This document shows positions 1 through 6,130 of a DNA stretch of 64,000 nucleotides, piece after piece. The notes beneath the pieces were generated by a model, which was not told where the DNA came from, searched no databases, and saw only the letters and a program-made list of their open reading frames with translations. How positions within the stretch are numbered: position 1 is the stretch's first letter; every line of letters starts with the position of its first letter. Source of the DNA: Cinnamomum chago (Eukaryota; Streptophyta; Magnoliopsida; Laurales; Lauraceae). Location: positions 56,230,501 through 56,294,500 of the forward strand of contig CP142457.1 of NCBI GenBank assembly GCA_038049695.1. Reading direction: 5' to 3'. The position numbers were made by a program, and so were the translations under genes.

Positions 1-171
1 GGCCAACCTCATCGATCCAGTCCGGACTTGACCACTTTCCATCTATAGGATAGGCATATCTCATTCAGCGAAAAGGCTTCTCATGGTCTGATTCAGCCCG
101 AGCCTAACCTGTGTCTAGCCTGCATTGGACTACATTGGGCTCCGACTTAGGCTCGTGGTCTTACCTGTGGA

Positions 172-185
172 GGGGGGCGGGGGGG
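172..185 (+). repeat. G-rich tract, variable length (copy 1)
   Basis: Six G, one C, then seven G. The second run is 7 G in 13 of the copies (1-5, 12, 13, 16-21), 8 in copies 6, 7, 9, 10, 11 and 15, and 9 in copies 8 and 14. The longer forms cluster in copies 6-11. The tract could fold into a G-rich structure, but only two continuous runs are present, so a four-stranded fold is uncertain. It is also a likely site of sequencing or assembly length error. Confidence 0.8.
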
Positions 186-206
186 TGCGCTTTATCATCT
201 ATATTG

Positions 207-243
207 GAGTTTGAGGGCCGTTTAGGCGGCCTTTCACAAACTC
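207..243. repeat. Stem-loop with two-part stem
   Basis: GAGTTTG (207-213) pairs perfectly with CAAACTC (237-243). Inside it, GGCCG (216-220) pairs with CGGCC (227-231) around a six-base loop. Every copy appears to keep it. Conservation here carries no functional weight, because the whole monomer is homogenised. Confidence 0.75.
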
Positions 244-392
244 TAAGGGGAGTTTTTCATTAAAATCATCTAGAAACAAAAGGCAAACTTTTTGAAGACT
301 TTGTATTGATGTTGTTATTAAAAAAACAAAATTGGACTGCTATTTATCGATTATCTTTGCAGCCAACATATGTATATCTATATATATAGTAA

Positions 393-611
393 GGCTTTTC
401 TAAGATGTAGCTTATGTTATCCTAAGCTGAATTAACGGTAACGGTCTCACAAATCAAAGTCGACAATCTCTGTTCTTGGCACGATGGAACTCGAAAATCC
501 AGTTTGGATTTATCGTGATTTTGGAGACGATGACTTGAGACAGTTTACGATGGAGATGATTTCACAAACGATTTCAGCCTAGGATAAGATAAGCTGCAGC
601 TTAGGAGAGCC
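393..611. mobile_element. MITE-like element with 39-bp imperfect terminal inverted repeats
   Basis: The left end (393-431) and the reverse complement of the right end (573-611) match at 33 of 39 positions, a clear inverted-repeat pair around a 141-bp centre. The length (~219 bp) and the lack of any transposase frame fit a non-autonomous DNA transposon (MITE). Both sides run into TA-rich DNA (TATATATAGTAAG on the left, CTTATATATA on the right). Insertion at TA or in a TA microsatellite is therefore possible, but I see no clean target duplication and assign no superfamily. A 32-codon open frame at 484-582 lies inside it and is probably chance. Present in every copy. Confidence 0.65.
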
Positions 612-620
612 CCTCTCCTA
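590..620. repeat. Overlapping palindrome and hairpin at the right end of the MITE-like element
   Basis: TAAGCTGCAGCTTA (590-603) is a perfect 14-bp palindrome. It overlaps a second foldback, TAGGAGAG (602-609) pairing with CTCTCCTA (613-620) across a three-base CCC loop. The TA microsatellite follows directly, giving a compact zone prone to cruciform formation or breakage. Confidence 0.75.
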
Positions 621-622
621 CT

Positions 623-638
623 TATATATATATATATA
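623..638. repeat. (TA)n microsatellite, the most length-variable site of the monomer
   Basis: Repeat counts in copies 1 to 21, read directly, are 8, 8, 8, 6, 7, 8, 10, 7, 7, 7, 10, 9, 8, 8, 13, 10, 10, 12, 9, 9, 9. The left half of the array is shorter on average than the right half. It explains much of the variation in monomer length. Confidence 0.9.
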
Positions 639-639
639 T

Positions 640-1200
640 TTGATTGTTCATTTAGGTTTGATTGTTTGACCTTTTCTTTAATATTATATTTATTATTTTA
701 GCCCATGCGTTGCCTCGAGTCTTTACTGGTCTAAAAGCGAGAATGAGACCCATGAAGATTGAGTATGACTCATGTCAGAAGTAAGTGTTTAAGTGTCTAA
801 TGGCTGTGCACATCCTAAACTTGATTTGCATGGAGATGTTCACGAAATTTCCAAACTAAACATATCTTTGGTTCTATGAAATACTTGATTCTTAAACGGG
901 TTTATGCAGGGGGAAAAATCATTACCATTAGAAACCGGAGAACCTAATATCTGCGTTTGAGAACATACTTGAAACCGACAAAATCTTGATTGCAACGAAA
1001 GAATTTCAAAAAATGACTACATTTATAATATGGGTTGGATTGGTTAGGTACTTCAATGCAAGACCACTACATTGAGAATCAGGAGAGATTTGGATTTACT
1101 TACTTACCTTCCAAAATAGAAAAATAATAAAATAAGATATTTTTCTTGGTAGAGAGGATTTCTATTTCATAATATATATAGTTTATATCCTACAGCAGTG
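640..1200. other. AT-rich stretch with an intron-like interval (781-909)
   Basis: A T-rich tract ending in TTTTAG (696-701) precedes a 79-base exon-like segment. GTAAGTG, a near-ideal plant 5' splice site, starts at 781. TTTATGCAG, a good 3' splice site, ends at 909. Within the exon-like segment one frame stays open for 25 codons and, if joined across 781-909, ends at a stop seven codons later. I do not recognise the peptide. This may be a captured gene fragment or plain chance; the remainder to 1200 shows nothing recognisable. Confidence 0.25.
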
Positions 1201-1206
1201 ATATTA

Positions 1207-1431
1207 GGTCCTCTCCCTAATATGATATGAGATCTAAAGTATTCTGAGTGGGCCCCATAGATATTCTCTGTGCGCGATCGTATGGCTTATAAGCCATGTG
1301 GATGGAAAAAAATGTCCAATGGGGCAACATGTTATTCAATCTCTCACCCAATAGTAAATGTATATGGCGTCCAAGATGGTCTATACTTGGATTTTTTTGG
1401 ATTCGAGTCCTTTGGGTAATTAAGGAGGGGT
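1207..1431. mobile_element. Possible second inverted-end element (weak)
   Basis: GGTCCTCTCCCTAAT (1207-1221) and the reverse complement of ATTAAGGAGGGGTCC match at 12 of 15 positions, bounding about 225 bp. That spacing suits a MITE, but the ends are short and I found no target duplication. The minus-strand 72-codon frame at 1217-1435 fills it. That frame is intact in all 21 copies, with one Met/Val difference caused by the base at 1297. With homogenised copies this is not evidence of selection. Confidence 0.3.
1282..1297. repeat. 16-bp perfect palindrome with an alternative CACGTG allele
   Basis: ATGGCTTATAAGCCAT reads the same on both strands. In copies 3, 11-13 and 15-20 the last T is C, which shortens the palindrome to 14 bp and turns CATGTG into CACGTG. 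That is the core of the plant G-box / E-box bound by bZIP and bHLH factors. Whether anything binds here is unknown. The change also fits CG-to-TG decay of a methylated site. Confidence 0.75.
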
Positions 1432-1439
1432 CCAAAGTA

Positions 1440-1700
1440 TTGTGGACAACCTCCGTTATTAAATATACATATATATATAGGTTTATTCTTTTATTTTATT
1501 TTTGTTCATGTTGTTTTATACATTACTTTTCCCTATTAAAAGAAAAGATTTTCTTTATTTATTTCTCTATTTTTTTTTTCATAAGCGCGAACTTTTGGGA
1601 CGACCCAAGCAATTTTTAAAAAAAATTGATTCTTTTATTAATTTTCTTTATCTAATAATGAAGATTTAAGAAAATATTAAATATAAGTATGTCTCTAGTT
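1440..1700. repeat. AT-rich low-complexity block with second (TA)n and A/T palindrome
   Basis: It contains a second TA tract (about 1470-1479), T-runs, and CAATTTTT/AAAAATTG (1610-1628), a foldback with an AAA loop. In copies 11, 12, 17 and 19 one base shifts the centre (T6A7), lengthening the arms to nine with a single-base loop. The TA and T-run lengths decide whether the overlapping plus-strand frame is 81, 105-107 or 122-124 codons or absent. The block resembles AT-rich DNA of matrix-attachment type, but that is only a composition argument. Confidence 0.6.
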
Positions 1701-1780
1701 CAATGTTAGAGGAAATGGAAAGGCTTGCTTGGAATGTAGTTGGATATGGGCACTCACGCAGTTTTCCCGCTACATGCATC

Positions 1781-1834
1781 AGCGGTAAGTTAGCATTTGC
1801 CAGATTTCCTCCTCTCGCAGAGGAGGAAATCTGG
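1781..1834. repeat. Hairpin module, first half: perfect 16-bp stem
   Basis: Positions 1800-1815 and 1819-1834 are perfect reverse complements around a CGC loop, a 35-base hairpin with arm CCAGATTTCCTCCTCT. It is preceded by AGCGGTAA (1781-1788). Together with 1863-1916 it forms a diverged direct duplication (see next entry). By eye the stem is perfect in every copy except copy 14, where a C-to-A change at 41649 mismatches one pair. RNA from either strand would fold, so it could feed small-RNA production, but the sequence gives no evidence of expression. Confidence 0.85.
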
Positions 1835-1843
1835 AAGTTGAAG

Positions 1844-1872
1844 CTTTACCGCCGATAAGTACAGCGGTAAAG
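1844..1872. repeat. Inverted repeat linking the two hairpin modules
   Basis: CTTTACCGC (1844-1852) and GCGGTAAAG (1864-1872) are perfect 9-bp arms around an 11-base loop. The same GCGGTAA core also sits at 1782-1788, so the motif occurs three times in 90 bp in alternating orientation. Confidence 0.8.
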
Positions 1873-1916
1873 TGTAATTTTCAGGATTTCCTCCCCTCTA
1901 AGCGGAGGAAAACCTG
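1863..1916. repeat. Hairpin module, second half: diverged duplicate
   Basis: It begins AGCGGTAA like the first half. It contains a hairpin whose arms CAGGATTTCCTCC (1882-1894) and GGAGGAAAACCTG (1904-1916) pair at 12 of 13 positions around a nine-base loop. Aligned with 1781-1834, the order motif, spacer, left arm, loop, right arm is the same and the sequence clearly related. An ancestral ~54-bp hairpin unit therefore duplicated before the monomer amplified. Confidence 0.75.
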
Positions 1917-2006
1917 TAAACGAATTCTTATCATATTTTGCCTTTTTAAAATCTTAGTTGGGTCGTTGGTCCGGGGTTTGGCCCAAACAATGTGGGATGG
2001 GCATGT

Positions 2007-2024
2007 TTAATTAACGTTTAAACG
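2007..2024. repeat. Two abutting palindromes, TTAATTAA and CGTTTAAACG
   Basis: An 8-bp and a 10-bp perfect palindrome lie edge to edge. They are intact in the copies checked except copy 12, where two changes (AACGGTTAAACGAATAC) break the second, and they make the array very regular for rare-cutter mapping. Confidence 0.7.
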
Positions 2025-2065
2025 CAATACTATCAAATCACATAGTGAATCACTCTTTTGGTCAA

Positions 2066-2088
2066 TTTACTTTACCGGTGAAGTAAAG
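2066..2088. repeat. Foldback centred on ACCGGT, with a diverged relative near 2798-2862
   Basis: TTTACTT and AAGTAAA flank TACCGGTG, an imperfect palindrome. A common A/T polymorphism (GTAAAGTG versus GTAATGTG) falls at the end of the right arm. The following stretch with GAGAGAGCAAGAGTGAAT resembles 2840-2862 (GTGAGAGAGAAGTGAAT), which also follows a CTTTAC...GTAAAG foldback. The monomer may hold two old copies of one small element. Confidence 0.4.
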
Positions 2089-2129
2089 TGATTGGTTAAA
2101 TACAAAGAGAGAGCAAGAGTGAATGTTTG

Positions 2130-2424
2130 AAAAAATCAGAAGGCGAAAGTGTAGCTCTTTGACTATTTATTTTAAGAAGAGTTTTTTTTGTAAGGGTGAT
2201 CGTAGACAAGGCCGGCCCGCATTGGTTCGGCGATGTGGTTTAGGTTATAATAGATGGGCCGTGCTTAGAGTTTTTTTATTTGGACTCGGTCGTTGAGATT
2301 TGGAATCTTTGCCCGGCCCAAATATACATATATAATTGTAAACGAGGGACTAGTAATGCGGAGACTCAAACCCATGACCTCTCATATAGGGTGATATGAC
2401 AAGGCTAGTTGAGCTACAACCTAG
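2130..2424 (-). mobile_element. tRNA-derived SINE-like sequence (minus strand)
   Basis: Read on the minus strand from about 2424, the sequence starts like a tRNA. The A box is TAGCTCAACTAG (2416 to 2405) and the B box GGTTTGAGTCT (2372 to 2362). Their starts are 44 bases apart, the distance expected between positions 8 and 52 of a tRNA. Between them CATAT and ATATG form a five-pair anticodon-like stem with a six-base loop. A unique body follows with an A8 tract at 2189-2182. The first pol III stop (TTTTTT on the minus strand) is at 2135-2130, which would give a transcript of ~290 bases, typical of plant SINEs. The 3' boundary is uncertain and no target duplication is evident. Present in all 21 copies at the A-box positions listed for each. 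Confidence 0.6.
2362..2416 (-). promoter_or_regulatory. Internal RNA polymerase III promoter (A and B boxes) of the SINE-like element
   Basis: The A box matches the consensus TRGCNNAGYNGG at all fixed positions but one. The B box differs from GGTTCGANTCC by two C-to-T changes, one removing its CG. Both changes fit decay of methylated cytosines, so promoter strength is doubtful. In copies 4 and 7 a base just upstream of the A box (CTACAAACTAGG on the plus strand) is also changed. Confidence 0.6.
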
Positions 2425-2436
2425 GACGTCAAATGA

Positions 2437-2456
2437 ATTTTTTTTTTCTTTTTTCG
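2437..2456. repeat. Poly-T / T-rich tract next to the SINE-like start
   Basis: A T-run, a C, then a second T-run; the length varies by a base or two between copies. It may mark the end of an older insertion on the plus strand or simply be a slippage site. Confidence 0.5.
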
Positions 2457-2499
2457 TTATTATATAAGTTAAACTCAGGATATGCTAGTGCTTCATCAT

Positions 2500-2668
2500 T
2501 TACAGGCGGGCCGGTCTTGGGCAAGCAATTTCTGGCCCGACCTGGGCCTGAGCCAGGGTCAAGTTTCTAATTTAGAAGTCGGGCCGGGCATGGATGTTCC
2601 TCGGCCCAGCCCACCCCGTCCCATGTACAACCCAAGTTGTTGTTGTTGCTTTTTTTTTTTTTTTTTGT
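2500..2668 (+). other. GGCC-rich segment ending in (TTG)4 and a long poly-T run
   Basis: This GC-rich island contains repeated GGCC/GGGCC motifs (for example GGGCCGG, GGCCCGACC, TCGGGCCGGGC). It ends at TTGTTGTTGTTGC followed by 9 to about 18 T, in some copies interrupted by one C. A short TTG repeat plus homopolymer is a usual 3' tail for plant LINE or SINE insertions, so this may be the 3' end of a truncated retroposon on the plus strand. I cannot name a family. The 62-87 codon frame across it (2482-2721 in copy 1) changes its end with T-run length and is not a gene. Confidence 0.35.
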
Positions 2669-2924
2669 CATTTAGTGGCTTGAGAGTGTCTCTTTCTAAC
2701 TTTTTCGTTTTTTTTTTTTGAAGGAAGATGTATTTTTGGAATTTAGTATCGTTTGATGTGATCCGCTTCTTTTTATTGTCTCTTGAATTAACCCTTTACT
2801 CTACGTCACTGGTAAAGTAAGTTACCAAATAGGAAATAGTTAGTGAGAGAGAAGTGAATACATAGGGTGGGGTCCACACTTGATTAAATCCTACTGCAAA
2901 AGATCAATATCATTTCGGCTTTTG

Positions 2925-2935
2925 GGTTCGAATCC
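2925..2935 (+). promoter_or_regulatory. Orphan perfect B-box motif
   Basis: GGTTCGAATCC matches the pol III B-box consensus exactly. The best upstream A-box candidate is ~85 bases away and poor, so this is either a remnant of a second tRNA-derived insertion or chance. Confidence 0.35.
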
Positions 2936-3030
2936 TTAGACATGAAAAGTGATTTTCATTATCGAATAGGTAGGGGGAATGGGCTCTCTAAAACCAAGCA
3001 GAAGATGAAATCAATATGAAGAATTGATAC

Positions 3031-3048
3031 GGTACGTGCCTGCGTACC
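3031..3048. repeat. Hairpin near the chosen monomer junction
   Basis: GGTACG and CGTACC are perfect arms with the loop TGCCTG. It lies 20 bases before the arbitrary phase point, and every complete copy carries it. Confidence 0.7.
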
Positions 3049-3067
3049 TCAATTTAGGTTGAGTATG

Positions 3068-6000
3068 GGCCAACCTCATCGATCCAGTCCGGACTTGACC
3101 ACTTTCCATCTATAGGATAGGCATATCTCATTCAGCGAAAAGGCTTCTCATGGTCTGATTCAGCCCGAGCCTAACCTGTGTCTAGCCTGCATTGGACTAC
3201 ATTGGGCTCCGACTTAGGCTCGTGGTCTTACCTGTGGAGGGGGGCGGGGGGGTGCGCTTTATCATCTATATTGGAGTTTGAGGGCCGTTTAGGCGGCCTT
3301 TCACAAACTCTAAGGGGAGTTTTTCATTAAAATCATCTAGAAACAAAAGGCAAACTTTTTGAAGACTTTGTATTGATGTTGTTATTAAAAAAACAAAATT
3401 GGACTGCTATTTATCGATTATCTTTGCAGCTAACATATGTATATCTATATATATAGTAAGGCTTTTCTAAGATGTAGCTTATGTTATCCTAAGCTGAATT
3501 AACGGTAACGGTCTCACAAATCAAAGTCGACAATCTCTGTTCTTGGCACGATGGAACTCGAAAATCCAGTTTGGATTTATCGTGATTTTGGAGACGATGA
3601 CTTGAGACAGTTTACGATGGAGATGATTTCACAAACGATTTCAGCCTAGGATAAGATAAGCTGCAGCTTAGGAGAGCCCCTCTCCTACTTATATATATAT
3701 ATATATTTGATTGTTCATTTAGGTTTGATTGTTTGACCTTTTCTTTAATATTATATTTATTATTTTAGCCCATGCGTTGCCTCGAGTCTTTACTGGTCTA
3801 AAAGCGAGAATGAGACCCATGAAGATTGAGTATGACTCATGTCAGAAGTAAGTGTTTAAGTGTCTAATGGCTGTGCACATCCTAAACTTGATATGCATGG
3901 AGATGTTCACGAAATTTCCAAACTAAACATATCTTTGGTTCTATGAAATACTTGATTCTTAAACGGGTTTATGCAGGGGGAAAAATCATTACCATTAGAA
4001 ACCGGAGAACCTAATATCTGCGTTTGAGAACATACTTGAAACCGACAAAATCTTGATTGCAACGAAAGAATTTCAAAAAATGACTACATTTATAATATGG
4101 GTTGGATTGGTTAGGTACTTCAATGCAAGACCACTACATTGAGAATCAGGAGAGATTTGGATTTACTTACTTACCTTCCAAAATATAAAAATAATAAAAT
4201 AAGATATTTTTCTTGGTAGAGAGGATTTCTATTTCATAATATATATAGTTTATATCCTACAGCAGTGATATTAGGTCCTCTCCCTAATATGATATGAGAT
4301 CTAAAGTATTCTGAGTGGGCCCCATAGATATTCTCTGTGCGCGATCGTATGGCTTATAAGCCATGTGGATGGAAAAAAATGTCCAATGGGGCAACATGTT
4401 ATTCAATCTCTCACCCAATAGTAAATGTATATGGCGTCCAAGATGGTCTATACTTGGATTTTTTTGGATTCGAGTCCTTTGGGTAATTAAGGAGGGGTCC
4501 AAAGTATTGTGGACAACCTCCGTTATTAAATATACATATATATATATAGGTTTATTCTTTTATTTTATTTTTGTTCATGTTGTTTTATACATTACTTTTC
4601 CCTATTAAAAGAAAAGATTTTCTTTATTTATTTCTCTATTTTTTTTTTCATAAGCGCGAACTTTTGGGACGACCCAAGCAATTTTTAAAAAAAATTGATT
4701 CTTTTATTAATTTTCTTTATCTAATAATGAAGATTTAAGAAAATATTAAATATAAGTATGTCTCTAGTTCAATGTTAGAGGAAATGGAAAGGCTTGCTTG
4801 GAATGTAGTTGGATATGGGCACTCACGCAGCTTTCCCGCTACATGCATCAGCGGTAAGTTAGCATTTGCCAGATTTCCTCCTCTCGCAGAGGAGGAAATC
4901 TGGAAGTTGAAGCTTTACCGCCGATAAGTACAGCGGTAAAGTGTAATTTTCAGGATTTCCTCCCCTCTAAGCGGAGGAAAACCTGTAAACGAATTCTTAT
5001 CATATTTTGCCTTTTTAAAATCTTAGTTGGGTCGTTGGTCCGGGGTTTGGCCCAAACAATGTGGGATGGGCATGTTTAATTAACGTTTAAACGCAATACT
5101 ATCAAATCACATAGTGAATCACTCTTTTGGTCAATTTACTTTACCGGTGAAGTAAAGTGATTGGTTAAATACAAAGAGAGAGCAAGAGTGAATGTTTGAA
5201 AAAATCAGAAGGCGAAAGTGTAGCTCTTTGACTATTTATTTTAAGAAGAGTTTTTTTTGTAAGGGTGATCGTAGACAAGGCCGGCCCGCATTGGTTCGGC
5301 GATGTGGTTTAGGTTATAATAGATGGGCCGTGCTTAGAGTTTTTTTATTTGGACTCGGTCGTTGAGATTTGGAATCTTTGCCCGGCCCAAATATACATAT
5401 ATAATTGTAAACGAGGGACTAGTAATGCGGAGACTCAAACCCATGACCTCTCATATAGGGTGATATGACAAGGCTAGTTGAGCTACAACCTAGGACGTCA
5501 AATGAATTTTTTTTTCTTTTTTCGTTATTATATAAGTTAAACTCAGGATATGCTAGTGCTTCATCATTTACAGGCGGGCCGGTCTTGGGCAAGCAATTTC
5601 TGGCCCGACCTGGGCCTGAGCCAGGGTCAAGTTTCTAATTTAGAAGTCGGGCCGGGCATGGATGTTCCTCGGCCCAGCCCACCCCGTCCCATGTACAACC
5701 CAAGTTGTTGTTGTTGCTTCTTTTTTTTTTGTCATTTAGTGGCTTGAGAGTGTCTCTTTCTAACTTTTTCGTTTTTTTTTTTGAAGGAAGATGTATTTTT
5801 GGAATTTAGTATCGTTTGATGTGATCCGCTTCTTTTTATTGTCTCTTGAATTAACCCTTTACTCTACGTCACTGGTAAAGTAAGTTACCAAATAGGAAAT
5901 AGTTAGTGAGAGAGAAGTGAATACATAGGGTGGGGTCCACACTTGATTAAATCCTACTGCAAAAGATCAATATCATTTCGGCTTTTGGGTTCGAATCCTT

Positions 6001-6130
6001 AGACATGAAAAGTGATTTTCATTATCGAATAGGTAGGGGGAATGGGCTCTCTAAAACCAAGCAGAAGATGAAATCAATATGAAGAATTGATACGGTACGT
6101 GCCTGCGTACCTCAATTTAGGTTGAGTATG
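3068..6130 (+). repeat. Satellite monomer copy 2
   Basis: Full copy, 3,063 bases, (TA)8. Copy-specific changes are GCAGCTAAC instead of GCAGCCAAC near 3427 and T instead of G in the A-rich stretch near 4185. It shares GATATGCATGG (near 3890) only with copy 19, and the C-interrupted T-run GCTTCTTT (near 5717) with copies 11, 12, 14, 17 and 19. Hairpin 4869-4903; SINE A box 5474-5485. Confidence 0.97.

Larger units (their letters stand above)
1..3067 (+). repeat. Satellite monomer copy 1 (reference copy for the sub-elements)
   Basis: Full copy, 3,067 bases. The main (TA)n tract has 8 repeats and the G-tract after the C has 7 G. It carries the T allele at 1297 (CATGTG), A at 2087 in GTAAAGTG, and a private-looking T in GCAGTTTTCCC (1758-1768) that only copy 21 shares. 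Perfect 35-bp hairpin at 1800-1834; SINE A box (minus) at 2405-2416. Confidence 0.97.
2690..3067. other. Last segment of the monomer: poly-T, foldback, lone B-box motif, terminal hairpin
   Basis: Contents in order are a poly-T run near 2711, the CTTTAC...GTAAAG foldback near 2802-2818, and a perfect pol III B-box consensus GGTTCGAATCC at 2925-2935 on the plus strand. Last is a hairpin, GGTACG (3031-3036) pairing with CGTACC (3043-3048) across a six-base loop. I see no A box at the normal distance before the B-box motif and no gene. Confidence 0.55.

Noticed and set aside
484..582. 32-codon frame starting ATGGAACTC as a small peptide gene
   Set aside because: It lies wholly inside the MITE-like element, ends within its inverted repeat, and is no longer than expected by chance.
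602..620. Rho-independent terminator (GC stem followed by T-rich DNA)
   Set aside because: The following tract is TA rather than a T-run, there is no upstream gene, and the context is not bacterial.
1398..1411. A second B box, GATTCGAGTCC, with a TGGC-type A box upstream near 1365
   Set aside because: The A-box candidate needs a two-base insertion and the spacing is about nine bases too short, so it is probably chance.
1217..1435. 72-codon minus-strand open frame repeated in all 21 copies as a conserved small protein gene
   Set aside because: The copies are nearly identical everywhere, so an intact frame is no evidence of selection. It lies in a possible inverted-end element, shows no known domain and has no clear promoter.
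1296..1619. Plus-strand frame of 81-124 codons as a membrane protein gene
   Set aside because: Its length is set by the TA count (about 1470) and T-run length. It is 81, 105-107 or 122-124 codons in different copies and absent in copies 3, 13 and 14. The Phe/Tyr/Ile-rich end is translated AT-rich DNA.
2360..2424. A functional tRNA gene on the minus strand
   Set aside because: The T-arm stem is poor, the B box has two substitutions, the anticodon loop has six bases, and no acceptor-stem partner follows at the right distance. A tRNA-derived SINE fits better.
2482..2721. Plus-strand frame of 62-87 codons as a gene
   Set aside because: It runs into (TTG)n and poly-T (Cys- and Phe-runs), and its stop moves with the number of T in each copy.
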